This document shows, in pieces, positions 1 to 10,208 of a stretch of 64,000 bases of DNA. The position numbers and the translations under genes were made by a program. The notes under the pieces are model-generated. The model saw nothing but the letters and a program-made list of their open reading frames with translations, made no database searches and was not told where the DNA came from. Source of the stretch: CAVZZV01 sp963779845 (GTDB lineage: Bacteria; Bacteroidota; Bacteroidia; Bacteroidales; GCA-2748055); NCBI GenBank assembly GCA_963779845.1, contig CAVZZV010000001.1:682001-746000 (forward strand), read 5' to 3'. Positions within the stretch are counted from its first letter, which is position 1. Each line of letters begins with the position of its first letter.

Positions 1-991
1 GCACGGGATTAATGGTAATAGCCGTGTAGAAATAGGTGAAAAGGATAATCATGATTCCCAGACTAAAATTATACCAGAAACCAGTAAAATTAGAGAATGC
101 AGATATAAATCCTGACATAGCTTCTGAATTCGAGAAGCCGGCTATGGTTATGGGAACCATTACCAAAGCCTGTGCAAAAATAATGGGCATTACCCCAGCT
201 GCATTGACTTTCAAGGGTATATATTGACGGACTCCGCCATATTGCTTATTCCCGACGATTCGTTTGGCATATTGAACCGGGATTCTTCTGGTCCCCTGAA
301 CAAGCAATATCGTACCCATAAACACAAAGAACAATACCACAATTTCCAAAAGAAAAGCGACCAGTCCGCCCTGCTCCACCCTGCCGGTAAATTCAGCGAA
401 CAAAGCAAAAGGCAATCTGGAAATAATGCCGATCATAATGATGAGCGATATACCGTTCCCGATCCCTTTATCGGTAATTTTTTCTCCCAGCCACATGACG
501 AACATACTTCCGGCCGTGAGGATTAATATTGCCCCGATGTGCGAAAAGGCCGGGGTGAAAGCTCCGGAAGCCTGGGCCCTAAGGTTAGCTATATAGGCAG
601 GGGCCTGTAATAAAAGAATACCCACCGTAAGATAACGGGTAATCTGGTTAATTTTTCTCCTGCCACTTTCCCCTTCTTTCTGCAATCGCTGAAAATAGGG
701 GACCCCAATACCGAGTAGCTGAACGATAATACTCGCTGAAATATATGGCATAATCCCAAGGCCGAACACCGATGCATTGGAGAAGGCTCCCCCGCTAAAC
801 ATGTCGAGCAGGCTCATCACTCCTTGTTGGGTCTGATTTTTTAGTCCTTCCAGGGCGGATGGATCGATACCGGGAAGCACAACTTTACTTCCGAGGCGAT
901 ATACCAACAGAATACCAAGAGTAAAAATAATCCTCTTACGCAGGTCTTCAATCTTATATATGTTTTTTAAAGTATCTATAAACGCTCTCAT
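1..991 (-). CDS. secY: Protein translocase subunit SecY (3' end outside window)
   Basis: Central channel subunit of the Sec translocon in the inner membrane, which passes unfolded preproteins across or into the membrane. The reading frame is open from the ATG at 991 to the window edge, about 330 codons of a family that is usually 430-450 aa. The N-terminus (MRAFIDTLKNIYKIEDLR) and the segment SGGAFSNASVFGLGIMPYIS are typical of SecY, as is FTYFYTAITINPV near the edge. It is the last visible gene of the ribosomal cluster and starts 22 bp after rplO, the usual spc-operon order. It is truncated only by the window. Confidence 0.97.
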   Translation of the reverse strand, partial: MRAFIDTLKNIYKIEDLRKRIIFTLGILLVYRLGSKVVLPGIDPSALEGLKNQTQQGVMSLLDMFSGGAFSNASVFGLGIMPYISASIIVQLLGIGVPYFQRLQKEGESGRRKINQITRYLTVGILLLQAPAYIANLRAQASGAFTPAFSHIGAILILTAGSMFVMWLGEKITDKGIGNGISLIIMIGIISRLPFALFAEFTGRVEQGGLVAFLLEIVVLFFVFMGTILLVQGTRRIPVQYAKRIVGNKQYGGVRQYIPLKVNAAGVMPIIFAQALVMVPITIAGFSNSEAMSGFISAFSNFTGFWYNFSLGIMIILFTYFYTAITINPV

Positions 992-1013
992 GCAATAACT
1001 CTTTTATGCCATT

Positions 1014-1463
1014 TTATTTAATAACTTCCGCGGAACCTTGTGAAGCTTCAATCAACTCTTTAGCCTTCGCTGAAAAAGCATGTGCCTTAACATTAAGTTT
1101 CGCCTCCAGTTTTCCGTTTCCGAGTATTTTAACCAGATCATTTTTCGAAACAAGCCCGGCAGTGATTAAGGTATCCACATCAATGTCGTTTATTTTATTT
1201 TTATCGGCCAAATATTGTAAAACACTAAGGTTAATAGCTTTATATTCTTTACGATTGATATTTTTAAAACCAAATTTTGGAACTCTTCTTTGCAAAGGCA
1301 TTTGTCCCCCTTCGAAACCAATTTTTCTTGAGTAACCAGACCTTGACTGAGCCCCTTTGTGGCCCCTTGAAGCTGTACCACCGGTACCAGAACCCTCCCC
1401 ACGGCCAAGTCTTTTCTTTGTTTTGGTTGATCCTTTTGCCGGTTTTAAGTTGTGCAAATCCAT
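1014..1463 (-). CDS. rplO: 50S ribosomal protein L15
   Basis: Large-subunit protein that binds 23S rRNA late in assembly. At 149 aa it has the normal length. The N-terminal glycine- and arginine-rich extension ([19 protein letters not shown]) and the [18 protein letters not shown] signature identify it. It lies between rpmD and secY as in most bacterial spc operons. Confidence 0.98.
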   Translation of the reverse strand: MDLHNLKPAKGSTKTKKRLGRGEGSGTGGTASRGHKGAQSRSGYSRKIGFEGGQMPLQRRVPKFGFKNINRKEYKAINLSVLQYLADKNKINDIDVDTLITAGLVSKNDLVKILGNGKLEAKLNVKAHAFSAKAKELIEASQGSAEVIK

Positions 1464-1488
1464 TTCTGTTCAAATAAGATGTTAACAA

Positions 1489-1668
1489 TTATATTTTTTC
1501 GACTTTTAAGAGATGAGAAAGTTTATTTACCATGCCCAAAATCTGAGGGGTTCCTTCCACTTCGACGGAATGATTGAGTTTCTTTATCCCGAGGGCTTCC
1601 AGGGTCTTTTTCTGTCGAAGTGTCCCGCCGATTTTGCTCTTAACCTGTGTGATTCTGATTTTTGCCAT
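1489..1668 (-). CDS. rpmD: 50S ribosomal protein L30
   Basis: A 59-aa large-subunit protein, read directly from the complement: ATG at 1668, TAA at 1489. It begins MAKIRITQVKSKIGG and contains the family pattern with RQKKTLEALGIKKLNHSV. The length fits L30 (about 58-60 aa), and the position between rpsE and rplO is canonical. The start lies 14 bp downstream of the rpsE stop. Confidence 0.96.
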   Translation of the reverse strand: MAKIRITQVKSKIGGTLRQKKTLEALGIKKLNHSVEVEGTPQILGMVNKLSHLLKVEKI

Positions 1669-1682
1669 TATTGACTATTCTT

Positions 1683-2197
1683 TTATCCGTTAAATACCAT
1701 ATCGAGTGAAACGCCCCTGTGCTGTGCAACAGTGTAAGGGTCCCTAAGCTCCAGAAGAGCTTGGAATGTAGCTTTCACGAGGTTGTGAGGGTTTGATGAT
1801 CCTTTGGATTTGGCCAATACATTTTTCACCCCTACACTTTCAAGTACAGCACGCATAGCGCCTCCGGCTGTCACACCGGTACCACTGGAGGCCGGTTTCA
1901 TAAAAACTGATGCCCCGCCGTATTTCGCAAGTTGCTCATGAGGAATGGTACCGTTATGAATAGGAACCTTAATTAGGTTTTTCTTGGCATCTTCAACACC
2001 TTTGGCAATTGCAGTAGTCACTTCATTTGCTTTCCCAAGCCCGTAACCAACAATGCCGTCTTCATTTCCGACTACAACAATTGCTGAAAAGCTGAAAGTT
2101 CTCCCCCCTTGGTAACTTTTGTAACCCTTTGGATACTGACCAATCTGTCTTTCAACTCGAGATCGGTTGTTTTTACTTTCCTGATACTAGTAGACAT
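1683..2197 (-). CDS. rpsE: 30S ribosomal protein S5, frame broken by one base
   Basis: Small-subunit protein of the decoding region involved in translational accuracy. The C-terminal two thirds (from [15 protein letters not shown] to the stop at 1683) are in one frame. The N-terminal part, from the ATG at 2197 ([19 protein letters not shown]), is in another. The break lies in a run of six C (2103-2108, G on the coding strand). One extra G gives the expected series [19 protein letters not shown] and a 171-aa S5. Because S5 is essential and the reframed protein looks normal, a homopolymer miscall is more likely than a true mutation. Confidence 0.93.
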
Positions 2198-2205
2198 AAT
2201 TTCTT

Positions 2206-2565
2206 TTAAAATTTAAGGCCATTTTCTCTGGCCGAATCTGCTAAACTTTTAACCCTGCCATGATAAAGGTATCCGTTTCTGTCGAATACGACTTCCTTGA
2301 TTCCCTTTTCAATAGCTTTTTCCGCGATCAGTTTGCCAACAAGTTTGGCCTGGTCGGTCTTATTCCCACTGGTTTGCTCAGCCAATGCTTTTCCCACCGA
2401 GGATGCAGCCACGAGTGTTTTTCCATCAGCATCATCTATGATCTGTGCGTATATTTGCTTGTTGCTCCTGAAAACAGACATCCTTGGTTTAGTGCCGGTC
2501 CCTTCCAGATCGCGGCGAATCCTCATTTTGATCCTGTTCCTTCTTTCACGCTTTGTTAAGGCCAT
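2206..2565 (-). CDS. rplR: 50S ribosomal protein L18
   Basis: Binds 5S rRNA and, with L5, forms part of the central protuberance. It is 119 aa, the normal length. It begins [20 protein letters not shown], has the family motif [18 protein letters not shown] in its first half, and ends [11 protein letters not shown]. It sits 8 bp upstream of rpsE in the same transcription unit. Confidence 0.98.
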   Translation of the reverse strand: MALTKRERRNRIKMRIRRDLEGTGTKPRMSVFRSNKQIYAQIIDDADGKTLVAASSVGKALAEQTSGNKTDQAKLVGKLIAEKAIEKGIKEVVFDRNGYLYHGRVKSLADSARENGLKF

Positions 2566-2587
2566 GATTAGTATAAATTATTTTCTG

Positions 2588-3142
2588 TTAAACACTTGCC
2601 GATTTCCCGGATTTTCTTCTGAGTACTTCCCCGACGAACTTGATCCCTTTCCCTTTATAGGGTTCCGGTGGCCTTAACGACCTTATTTTAGCGGCTACCT
2701 GGCCAATCAATTGTTTATCGGCACTGTTAAGGGTGATGATGGGGTTGCTCCTTCTTTCTGTTTTTGTTTCAACGTTTACTTCCTTAGGGATCAAAAAATG
2801 AATATCGTGAGAATAACCCAGACTGAGTTCGACGATCTGTCCTTTCGCCTCAGCACGATAACCAACACCCACTAATTCCTGTTGAATCTGGTACCCTGCA
2901 GAAACACCATGCACCATATTGTAGATCAATGAACGGTATAATCCATGCATGGACTTATGCCTCTTTTGTTCGGTTGGCCTTTCAACAGTCACCTCCTTTT
3001 CAGCAATATTAATTTTTATATCAGGGTCAACCTTTTGGGTCAGCTCTCCTTTAGGACCTTTAACCGTCACAAGGTTCGCCTTGTCAACAGCTATAGTCAC
3101 CCCCTGGGGTATTTCAATGGGTAAAATTCCTATCCTTGACAT
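2588..3142 (-). CDS. rplF: 50S ribosomal protein L6
   Basis: Large-subunit protein near the factor-binding centre. I chose the ATG at 3142 (MSRIGILPIEIPQGV), giving 184 aa, because this is the conserved L6 N-terminus. The frame stays open to an ATG at 3169, but the extra nine residues have no family support and would reach into the rpsH end. The C-terminal signature PEPYKGKGIKFVGEVLRRK is present. Confidence 0.97.
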   Translation of the reverse strand: MSRIGILPIEIPQGVTIAVDKANLVTVKGPKGELTQKVDPDIKINIAEKEVTVERPTEQKRHKSMHGLYRSLIYNMVHGVSAGYQIQQELVGVGYRAEAKGQIVELSLGYSHDIHFLIPKEVNVETKTERRSNPIITLNSADKQLIGQVAAKIRSLRPPEPYKGKGIKFVGEVLRRKSGKSASV

Positions 3143-3153
3143 TTCTACGCTTT

Positions 3154-3549
3154 TTAATATACATAACACAATAATTCACCACCGATATTAAGCTTTCTGG
3201 CTTCCTTGTCGGTCATAACTCCCTGTGAAGTTGAAATAATAGCAACTCCCAAACCATTCAAAACCCGGGGCAATGAAGTGTGATCGGAATATTTTCTTAA
3301 TCCTGGACGGCTGATTCTCTGAATTTTCTTAATTGCCGGAACCTTTGTTTCAGGATGATATTTAAGGGCTATTTTGATTTTCCCCTGGGGTTGGGCATCA
3401 ACGAACTTATAGTTCAGGATATATCCTTTTTCGAAAAGAATCTTGGTAATATCTTTCTTAAGGTTCGAAGCTGGAATTTCGACCACTCTGTGTTTCGCCA
3501 TCACCGCATTCCTGACTCGGGTAAGATAATCTGCAATAGGATCTGTCAT
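3154..3549 (-). CDS. rpsH: 30S ribosomal protein S8
   Basis: Binds the central domain of 16S rRNA and, in many bacteria, represses the spc operon through its own mRNA. It is 131 aa. It begins [20 protein letters not shown] and ends with the family pattern [20 protein letters not shown] followed by LLCYVY. It starts 24 bp after rpsN. Confidence 0.98.
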   Translation of the reverse strand: MTDPIADYLTRVRNAVMAKHRVVEIPASNLKKDITKILFEKGYILNYKFVDAQPQGKIKIALKYHPETKVPAIKKIQRISRPGLRKYSDHTSLPRVLNGLGVAIISTSQGVMTDKEARKLNIGGELLCYVY

Positions 3550-3573
3550 CTTTTTATTTATTTTTCTCTTTTA

Positions 3574-3843
3574 TTACCAACTTGCTTTTTTAATGCCTGG
3601 GATTAATCCAGCAGAAGCCATTTCCCTGAATTGTATCCTGCTAATCCCGAACAGTCTCATATACCCTTTCGGTCTTCCGGTCAATTTACAACGATTGTGT
3701 AACCTGATCGGGTTTGAATTTTTTGGAAGTCTGCTAAGGCCCACATAATCGCCTTCAGCTTTAAGCTTTTCCCTTTTGTTTGCATACTGGTCTACCAGCT
3801 TTTGGCGCTTTACTTCCCGTGCCTTCATTGATTCTTTAGCCAT
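3574..3843 (-). CDS. rpsN: 30S ribosomal protein S14, zinc-independent form
   Basis: Small-subunit head protein. The 89-aa length and the C-terminal signature ([20 protein letters not shown], then [14 protein letters not shown]) identify S14. It lacks the paired CxxC motifs of the zinc-binding form, so this is the C-minus (zinc-independent) type. It lies between rplE and rpsH as usual. Confidence 0.97.
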   Translation of the reverse strand: MAKESMKAREVKRQKLVDQYANKREKLKAEGDYVGLSRLPKNSNPIRLHNRCKLTGRPKGYMRLFGISRIQFREMASAGLIPGIKKASW

Positions 3844-3854
3844 ACCGGAAATAT

Positions 3855-4400
3855 TTATTTTTTAAATGGTAATCCAAATTCTTTTAATAATGCGAAACCT
3901 TCTTCATCGCTTTTCGCCGTGGTCACGAAGGTGATTTCAAGTCCCATGATCTTATTGATCTTGTCGATATCAATCTCCGGAAAAATAATCTGTTCAGTTA
4001 TCCCAAGAGAGTAATTCCCTTGGCTGTCAAGTTTATTATTTATGCCGCTAAAATCCCGTATTCTGGGTAATGCTACGTTTACCAGCCGCTCCATGAATTC
4101 GTACATTTTTTCACGTCGGAGGGTAACCTTGACTCCAATCGGCATTCCTTTCCTCAACTTAAAATTTGAAACGTCTTTGGTTGAGTTGGTCTGAATTGCT
4201 TTTTGACCTGCGATATTTGATATTTCCTCGGTAGTTATATCAATAAGTTTTTTGTCGGCAACAGCCTGTCCAACGCCTGAATTGATCACGATTTTGCTCA
4301 GACGGGGAACCTGCATCACGGTTTTATAGCTGAATTTTTTCACCATTGCCGGGATGATTTCCTCTTTATACCTGGTTTTTAAGTTCGGTGTATAGTCCAT
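3855..4400 (-). CDS. rplE: 50S ribosomal protein L5
   Basis: Binds 5S rRNA and contacts the P-site tRNA. It is 181 aa and begins [19 protein letters not shown]. The internal pattern [20 protein letters not shown] and the end [13 protein letters not shown] are typical. Its start shares one base with the rplX stop, which suggests translational coupling. Confidence 0.98.
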   Translation of the reverse strand: MDYTPNLKTRYKEEIIPAMVKKFSYKTVMQVPRLSKIVINSGVGQAVADKKLIDITTEEISNIAGQKAIQTNSTKDVSNFKLRKGMPIGVKVTLRREKMYEFMERLVNVALPRIRDFSGINNKLDSQGNYSLGITEQIIFPEIDIDKINKIMGLEITFVTTAKSDEEGFALLKEFGLPFKK

Positions 4401-4723
4401 TACTTAATTTCCTCCCCCGATTTTTTAGACACTCTTATGATCTTATTATTATCTAGTACTTTTCTACCAATCCTGGTTGGTTTGCCTGTTGAAGGGTCGA
4501 TGAGGTTAAGGTTGGAGATATGCACAGGGGCTTCCTGTTTTGTAATTCCACCCTGAGGATTCGCCGCATTGGGTTTGGCATGTTTGGAGACCATATTGAC
4601 CCCTTCCACAATTGCCCTTTCCTTTTTACGGATGACATCCAGCACGCGACCCTGCTTTCCCTTGTTTTCTCCGGCATTCACATATACCAGGTCACCTTTT
4701 TTAATATGTAATTTCTTTTGCAT
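4400..4723 (-). CDS. rplX: 50S ribosomal protein L24
   Basis: Early assembly initiator protein of the large subunit. It is 107 aa with an N-terminal KOW motif ([20 protein letters not shown], about residues 7-26). The family segment [13 protein letters not shown] follows. It is coupled to rplE by a one-base overlap. Confidence 0.98.
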   Translation of the reverse strand: MQKKLHIKKGDLVYVNAGENKGKQGRVLDVIRKKERAIVEGVNMVSKHAKPNAANPQGGITKQEAPVHISNLNLIDPSTGKPTRIGRKVLDNNKIIRVSKKSGEEIK

Positions 4724-4737
4724 CTGCTTTGTTTTTA

Positions 4738-5103
4738 TTATAATACCTCAGGTGCGAGTGAAACAATTTTCATAAACTTGTCGCGAAGTTCCCTGGCTAC
4801 AGGGCCAAAAATACGTGTTCCCCTCATCTCGTCAACATTGTTCAACAGGACAACAGCATTATCGTCGAAACGAATATATGATCCGTCGGGACGTCGAACT
4901 TCTTTCTTTGTGCGCACGATTACGGCTTTACTCACGGAACCTTTTTTTACTTCACCTGAAGGGACAGCACTTTTTACGGATACCACGATTTTATCGCCAA
5001 TGGAAGCATAACGCCTTCCAGTGCCTCCCAATACCCTTATGCAAAGAACCTCTTTTGCGCCGCTGTTATCAGCTACTAATAGTCTGCTTTCTTGCTGTAT
5101 CAT
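4738..5103 (-). CDS. rplN: 50S ribosomal protein L14
   Basis: Interface protein of the large subunit and binding site of the silencing factor RsfS. It is 121 aa. It begins [20 protein letters not shown] and ends [13 protein letters not shown], both diagnostic. It starts 2 bp after the rpsQ stop and precedes rplX. Confidence 0.98.
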   Translation of the reverse strand: MIQQESRLLVADNSGAKEVLCIRVLGGTGRRYASIGDKIVVSVKSAVPSGEVKKGSVSKAVIVRTKKEVRRPDGSYIRFDDNAVVLLNNVDEMRGTRIFGPVARELRDKFMKIVSLAPEVL

Positions 5104-5105
5104 TG

Positions 5106-5366
5106 TTACTTAGCTCTTTCAATTATTTCTATTAACCGCCAGTTTTTATTTTTACTTAATGGTCTGGTCTCCATTATTTTTACCGTGTCGCCGATATTGC
5201 ACTCATTTTTATCGTCATGAGCCATGAACTTGGAAGTCTTGTTAACAAACTTTCCATATATGGGATGCTTGGCTTTTGTTTTTACAACAATAATAATAGA
5301 CTTGTCCATTTTATTACTGACCACAGTGCCTACACGTTCGCGTCTTAAATTTCTATTCGTCTCCAT
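5106..5366 (-). CDS. rpsQ: 30S ribosomal protein S17
   Basis: OB-fold protein that binds the 5' domain of 16S rRNA. It is 86 aa with the patterns [20 protein letters not shown] and [19 protein letters not shown]. It lies between rpmC and rplN. Confidence 0.98.
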   Translation of the reverse strand: METNRNLRRERVGTVVSNKMDKSIIIVVKTKAKHPIYGKFVNKTSKFMAHDDKNECNIGDTVKIMETRPLSKNKNWRLIEIIERAK

Positions 5367-5374
5367 TTGATATT

Positions 5375-5587
5375 TTAGCTTTTGGATTGTGCGCTTTCCT
5401 TTAATTTCCTTTTACGCAACTCGGTAAGGAGCCTGGCGATATTCTTTTTTGAATAACGCATTTTCAAGGGATTATCGAGTGGGGTTATCGCGTGGTTTAA
5501 TTTCATTCGCACGAGACTCTCCTTTTCGCTTTCAATCCTTTCATTGAGGTCTTTTAAGGACAATTCCCTGACTTCGGAATTCTTCAT
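5375..5587 (-). CDS. rpmC: 50S ribosomal protein L29
   Basis: Small helical protein at the exit-tunnel rim. It is 70 aa, begins [20 protein letters not shown] and has the pattern [20 protein letters not shown], matching L29. It is followed closely by rpsQ (8 bp). Confidence 0.96.
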   Translation of the reverse strand: MKNSEVRELSLKDLNERIESEKESLVRMKLNHAITPLDNPLKMRYSKKNIARLLTELRKRKLKESAQSKS

Positions 5588-5602
5588 CGTTATTCTCCTT
5601 TA

Positions 5603-6025
5603 TTAATTTTGTTCAAAATCACGTCTTACCACAAACCGGGTTGGAATAGGCAGTTTCTGAGCAGCCAGGCGAAGTGCCTCCTGTGCAATTTCGAAGGGAA
5701 CACCTTCTGCCTCGATAATAATCCTTCCTGGAGTTACCGGTGCCACGAATCCTTCAGGAGCACCTTTACCTTTACCCATCCTAACCTCAGCAGGCTTTTT
5801 GGTTATGGGTTTGTCCGGGAAAACTCGTATCCAGATCTGACCTTCCCTCTTCATATAGCGGGTTACGGCCTGACGGGCGGCTTCGATCTGGCGCCCTGTT
5901 AACCAGGCATTTTCAAGGGCTTTAATTCCAAATGATCCAAAAGCCAGTTGATTACCCCTCTGGGCGTTGCCTTTCATGCGTCCCTTCTGCCGTCTTCTGT
6001 ATTTGGTTTTCTTAGGTTGTAACAT
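5603..6025 (-). CDS. rplP: 50S ribosomal protein L16
   Basis: Binds near the peptidyl transferase centre and A-site tRNA elbow. It is 140 aa and begins [19 protein letters not shown]. The signatures [20 protein letters not shown] and [18 protein letters not shown] are present. The order rpsC-rplP-rpmC is canonical. Confidence 0.98.
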   Translation of the reverse strand: MLQPKKTKYRRRQKGRMKGNAQRGNQLAFGSFGIKALENAWLTGRQIEAARQAVTRYMKREGQIWIRVFPDKPITKKPAEVRMGKGKGAPEGFVAPVTPGRIIIEAEGVPFEIAQEALRLAAQKLPIPTRFVVRRDFEQN

Positions 6026-6048
6026 TTCTTTATTGGAATTTCAAATTT

Positions 6049-6765
6049 TTATTTTCTGCCTTTCTTACGGTTGCTAAAGCCGCGGCTTTCCTGTTTTGGT
6101 TTCACGTTTTTCGCTCCTATGTTAGGGGACAGGTCGCGTTTGCCAAAAATTTCGCCATTGCAAATCCATACTTTGATCCCGATGAGCCCCACTTTTGTAA
6201 GTGCTTCACTAAGGGCGTAATCAATGTCCGCTCTTAGAGTATGCAGTGGGATTCTTCCATCTTTATAGGTTTCTGAACGTGCCATTTCAGCACCGCCCAA
6301 ACGACCCGAAACCACAACTTTGATCCCCTCGGCCCCCATTCTCATGGTGGAAGCAATAGACATTTTAATAGCCCTGCGGTATGATATTTTTCCTTCAACC
6401 TGACGCGCAATATTGTTGGCCACTATCGTGGCATCAAGTTCCGGACGTTTTACTTCAAATATGTTAATTTGTACTTCTTTATTGGTGATATTTTTCAACT
6501 CCTCTTTAAGTTTATCCACTTCCTGCCCGCCTTTACCAATGATAATTCCGGGGCGCGCAGTATTTACTGTAACTGTGATCAGCTTCAATGTACGCTCAAT
6601 AATGATCTTGGATATGCTGGCCTTCGCCAGGCGTGCATTAAGATATTCCCTGATCTTTGCATCTTCAATCAGCTTGGAGGAATAATCTTTGCCGCCGTAC
6701 CAGTTGGAATCCCATCCTTTTATAATCCCCAAACGGTTTGATATCGGATTAACTTTTTGTCCCAT
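6049..6765 (-). CDS. rpsC: 30S ribosomal protein S3
   Basis: Small-subunit head protein lining the mRNA entry channel. It is 238 aa and begins [20 protein letters not shown]. The KH-domain motif [20 protein letters not shown] is at about residues 72-91, and the C-terminal domain signature with [18 protein letters not shown] follows. It starts 3 bp after rplV. Confidence 0.98.
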   Translation of the reverse strand: MGQKVNPISNRLGIIKGWDSNWYGGKDYSSKLIEDAKIREYLNARLAKASISKIIIERTLKLITVTVNTARPGIIIGKGGQEVDKLKEELKNITNKEVQINIFEVKRPELDATIVANNIARQVEGKISYRRAIKMSIASTMRMGAEGIKVVVSGRLGGAEMARSETYKDGRIPLHTLRADIDYALSEALTKVGLIGIKVWICNGEIFGKRDLSPNIGAKNVKPKQESRGFSNRKKGRK

Positions 6766-6768
6766 TGT

Positions 6769-7188
6769 CTAATTGTTTGTTTCTTGTTCGTTATTGCTCA
6801 TACTATCTAAGATGAGGGTTACATGGTTTGATCTTTTTCTTATCCTGTGGGCACGTCCCTGAGGGGCCGGGCGCAACCTTTTCAGTGTACGTCCTTGTCC
6901 TACAAATACCTCTTTCACAAAAAGATGGCTTTCTTCAATTCTGACACCTTCGTTTTTCAACTGCCAGTTGGAAATCGCTGAGAGCAGCAGTTTCTCTACC
7001 CTGCGCGATGCTTCTTTCGAGCTGAACTTCAGGATATCAAGAGCCCGGTTGACCTCCATACCTCTTATGAGATCGGTAACCAACCGCATTTTCCGTGGGG
7101 ATGTCGGGCAGTTGTTTAATATCGCAAAGGATTTGCTCTTGCTTTCCTCCTTTATCTGCTCAGCTCTGTTTCTTTTTCTTGCACCCAT
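6769..7188 (-). CDS. rplV: 50S ribosomal protein L22
   Basis: Lines the peptide exit tunnel; its beta-hairpin is a known site of macrolide-resistance changes. It is 139 aa with [20 protein letters not shown] and the hairpin segment [20 protein letters not shown]. No deletion is seen in the hairpin. Confidence 0.97.
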   Translation of the reverse strand: MGARKRNRAEQIKEESKSKSFAILNNCPTSPRKMRLVTDLIRGMEVNRALDILKFSSKEASRRVEKLLLSAISNWQLKNEGVRIEESHLFVKEVFVGQGRTLKRLRPAPQGRAHRIRKRSNHVTLILDSMSNNEQETNN

Positions 7189-7209
7189 GATTTTAGTTAT
7201 CTCAATGTT

Positions 7210-7476
7210 TTATTTTTGCTTTCCACCGTGTCCCCTGAATATCCGGGTTGGTGCGAATTCTCCCAGTTTATGTCCAACCATGTTTTCAGTTACATATACG
7301 GGGATGAATTTATTCCCGTTATGAACGGCTATGGTTTGCCCAACAAAATCAGGGGAAATAACAGATCTTCTCGACCAGGTCTTGATCACCTGTTTTTTGC
7401 CTGATCCGGCCATTTCAATGACTCTTTTTTCGAGCTTGAAATCAATAAAGGGTCCTTTTTTCAGTGAACGACTCAT
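7210..7476 (-). CDS. rpsS: 30S ribosomal protein S19
   Basis: Small-subunit head protein that contacts S13 and the A-site finger. It is 88 aa and begins [19 protein letters not shown]. The family signature runs from [20 protein letters not shown]. It starts 7 bp after rplB. Confidence 0.98.
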   Translation of the reverse strand: MSRSLKKGPFIDFKLEKRVIEMAGSGKKQVIKTWSRRSVISPDFVGQTIAVHNGNKFIPVYVTENMVGHKLGEFAPTRIFRGHGGKQK

Positions 7477-7483
7477 ATCTTAA

Positions 7484-8311
7484 TTATTTTTTCTTTCTTC
7501 TTTCAACAATGAACTTATTGGATGGATTCTTCTTCTTGCGGGTCATGTACCCTTTGGCAATAAGCCCTTTGCGTGACCTGGGATGCCCTCCTGAAGCGCG
7601 TCCTTCACCACCGCCCATGGGGTGGTCTACAGGGTTCATAGCCACACCGCTTACCCTCGGCCTTCTCCCTAACCAACGTGACCGGCCAGCCTTTCCTGAT
7701 TTGACCAGGCTATGATCGGCATTGGAAACATTTCCAATGGTGGCACGGCATGCAACCAGGATCATTCGCATTTCCCCCGAGGGTAATTTAATAATGGCAT
7801 ACTTACCATCCCTTGAGGTTATCTGAGCTGATGAACCGGCAGACCTGGCAATTGCACCTCCTTTTCCAGGTTTGAGTTCAATATTGTGGATGGAAGAGCC
7901 GAGAGGAATTTTGGCCAAAGGCAATGTATTTCCAGTATCAGGGGAAATATCAAGGCCGGAAAGAAGCGTTTGTCCCACTTTCAATCCTGTAGGAGCCAGA
8001 ATGTATCTTTTTTCTCCATCGGCATATGACAAAAGAGCAATTCTCGCAGAACGGTTCGGATCATACTCGATCGACTCAACTACTGCTGGTATGTTGTCTT
8101 TATCTCTCTTAAAGTCTATAAGCCGGTATTTCCTTTTATGCCCGCCACCCATGTACCTCATGGTCATTCTTCCTGAGCTATTCCTTCCTCCACTCTTCTT
8201 GATAGGACGGAGCAAGGATTTCTCAGGTACCGATGTGGTAATCTCATCGAAACTGGAAATAATCTTAAATCGCTGACCTGGTGTAACAGGTTTAAGTTTT
8301 CTTACTGCCAT
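7484..8311 (-). CDS. rplB: 50S ribosomal protein L2
   Basis: Primary 23S rRNA-binding protein needed for subunit association and peptidyl transfer. It is 275 aa and begins [18 protein letters not shown]. The signature [20 protein letters not shown] includes the conserved His of the family. The basic C-terminal tail is normal. Confidence 0.98.
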   Translation of the reverse strand: MAVRKLKPVTPGQRFKIISSFDEITTSVPEKSLLRPIKKSGGRNSSGRMTMRYMGGGHKRKYRLIDFKRDKDNIPAVVESIEYDPNRSARIALLSYADGEKRYILAPTGLKVGQTLLSGLDISPDTGNTLPLAKIPLGSSIHNIELKPGKGGAIARSAGSSAQITSRDGKYAIIKLPSGEMRMILVACRATIGNVSNADHSLVKSGKAGRSRWLGRRPRVSGVAMNPVDHPMGGGEGRASGGHPRSRKGLIAKGYMTRKKKNPSNKFIVERRKKK

Positions 8312-8316
8312 TGTAA

Positions 8317-8607
8317 TTAAATATTGCTATAGAAATCAATTGAATCACCTTTTGCCAAGGTGATGATTGCCCTTTTAGTCGATGCGGTCTTGCCTGTGAT
8401 GGAGCCGCCACGTGTAAAACGGTTTTTCCTCTTTCCACCATAAACAAGGGTATTTACAGACGCCACCTTAACATCATAAAGCTCCTGAACAGCATTTTTT
8501 ATTTCGATCTTATTGGCTTTTTTGTCGACCAAAAAACCGTAACGGTTCATTTTTTCACCCATCGCGGTGAACTTCTCTGTAATTACTGGTTTTACTAAAA
8601 CTGTCAT
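8317..8607 (-). CDS. rplW: 50S ribosomal protein L23
   Basis: Exit-tunnel protein that docks trigger factor and SRP. It is 96 aa. It begins [20 protein letters not shown] and continues with the family pattern [20 protein letters not shown]. It lies between rplD and rplB, 5 bp before the latter. Confidence 0.97.
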   Translation of the reverse strand: MTVLVKPVITEKFTAMGEKMNRYGFLVDKKANKIEIKNAVQELYDVKVASVNTLVYGGKRKNRFTRGGSITGKTASTKRAIITLAKGDSIDFYSNI

Positions 8608-8620
8608 GGTCTGTTAATTC

Positions 8621-9252
8621 TTAGTTATTTGCATCCTTTGTCTGAAGAACCTCAAGCGAACTCTCAACAAACAATAAAGTTGATGCGTTCATTATCTCAT
8701 AAGTATTTAGTTCTGAGACCGTTAATACCCTTGAATTCTGTAAATTTCGCGATGACAAATATATATTATTATTTCTTTCTTTTAAAATTAAAAGTGACTT
8801 TTTATCGCCAAGGTTTAAATTTTTCCGGATCGCTAAAAAGTCTTTCGTTTTGGGAGATTCCAGCTCGAAATCTTCCACGACCATAATCTGGTTCTCTTTG
8901 CTTTATAGGAAAGTGCGGAAAGGCGTGCGAGTTGTTTGACCTTTTTGTTCAGTTTAAAACCATAGTCCCTGGGCCTTGGACCGAATGCCCGTCCACCACC
9001 ACGGAACAAAGGATTCTTAATATCGCCAAAACGGGCAGTTCCTGTACCTTTTTGCTTCTTAATCTTTCTTGTGCTACCGGCAACTTCGCTTCTTTCCTTG
9101 GATTTGTGCGTTCCCTGCCTTTGATTTGCAAGAAATTGCTTAACATCCAGATAAATAGCATGATCGTTGGGCTCAACACTGAATATTTCGTCGTTCAGGT
9201 TAACCTTTTTCCCGGTCTCTTTTCCGTTAGTGCCAAATACAGCTAATTCCAT
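8621..9252 (-). CDS. rplD: 50S ribosomal protein L4, frame broken by one base
   Basis: Exit-tunnel protein. The N-terminal two thirds ([20 protein letters not shown], through [10 protein letters not shown] and LSALSYKAK) and the C-terminal third (from [17 protein letters not shown] to the stop at 8621) are in different frames. The break is at the T3 run 8897-8899 (AAA on the coding strand). One extra A gives [15 protein letters not shown] and a 210-aa L4. As with rpsE, this looks like a homopolymer deletion in the data. Its start shares one base with the rplC stop. Confidence 0.93.
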
Positions 9253-9869
9253 TACTTCTCAATAATTAAATATGAACCATTCGAACCTGGTACAGAACCT
9301 TTTAACAAAAGGATATTATTATCAGGCATTATTTTCACCACTTTAAGGTTTAGTACCTTAATCCTTTTTCCACCGGTACGGCCAGCCATTCTCATTCCTT
9401 TGAAAACCCTTGAAGGGTATGAAGAAGCTCCAAGTGAGCCTGGTGCCCTGAGGCGGTTATGTTGTCCGTGAGTGGCATCCCCGACACCGCTAAACCCATG
9501 CCTTTTTACCACACCCTGGAAACCTTTACCTTTAGATAAACCAACAACGTCCAGCCAAATATCATCCTTGAAATAATCCACGGTTATCACGTCACCTGGT
9601 TTCCAATCCTTCACAAAACCCTTTAGCTCAATCACCTTCTTTTTGGGGGTGGTATTTGCATTCTTGAAATGACCGACCATCGCTTTACTGGTTTTCTTTT
9701 CCTTCTTTTCGTCAAAGGAAAGCTGAACGGCAGCGTAGCCATCACTTTCAACTGTTTTCACCTGGGTAACAACACAGGGTCCGGCTTGAATTACAGTGCA
9801 GGGTACATTTTTCCCATCTTCATCGAAGATGGAGGTCATACCGATTTTTTTACCAATTAATCCTGGCAT
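9252..9869 (-). CDS. rplC: 50S ribosomal protein L3
   Basis: Large-subunit assembly protein reaching to the peptidyl transferase centre. It is 205 aa and begins [19 protein letters not shown]. The signature [20 protein letters not shown] includes the Gln that is methylated in enterobacteria. It is coupled to rplD by a one-base overlap. Confidence 0.98.
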   Translation of the reverse strand: MPGLIGKKIGMTSIFDEDGKNVPCTVIQAGPCVVTQVKTVESDGYAAVQLSFDEKKEKKTSKAMVGHFKNANTTPKKKVIELKGFVKDWKPGDVITVDYFKDDIWLDVVGLSKGKGFQGVVKRHGFSGVGDATHGQHNRLRAPGSLGASSYPSRVFKGMRMAGRTGGKRIKVLNLKVVKIMPDNNILLLKGSVPGSNGSYLIIEK

Positions 9870-9891
9870 TTTATTTAAATTTTATCTTTAA

Positions 9892-10197
9892 TTATACTTT
9901 GATTTCTACTTCAACACCACTTGGAAGCTCTAATTTCATAAGGGCATCAATCGTTTTTGGGGTTGAGCTGTAAATATCGAGCAAACGCTTGAATGAAGAA
10001 AGTTGGAACTGCTCCCTTGATTTCTTATTGACAAACGGGGATCGTAGCACTGTAAATATCCTTTTGTGGGTAGGGAGAGGGATGGGCCCGCTAACTACAG
10101 CACCGGTGGATTTTACAGTCTTCACAATCTTTTCGGCAGATTTATCTACCAGGTTGTGGTCATAAGACTTAAGTTTAATTCTGATCTTCTGGCTCAT
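9892..10197 (-). CDS. rpsJ: 30S ribosomal protein S10
   Basis: Small-subunit head protein, also the NusE component of antitermination complexes. It is 101 aa and begins [20 protein letters not shown]. The signature [20 protein letters not shown] is intact. It starts only 11 bp after fusA with no tuf gene between, so the str and S10 groups are one run here. Confidence 0.98.
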   Translation of the reverse strand: MSQKIRIKLKSYDHNLVDKSAEKIVKTVKSTGAVVSGPIPLPTHKRIFTVLRSPFVNKKSREQFQLSSFKRLLDIYSSTPKTIDALMKLELPSGVEVEIKV

Positions 10198-10208
10198 TCT
10201 ATTAACTG

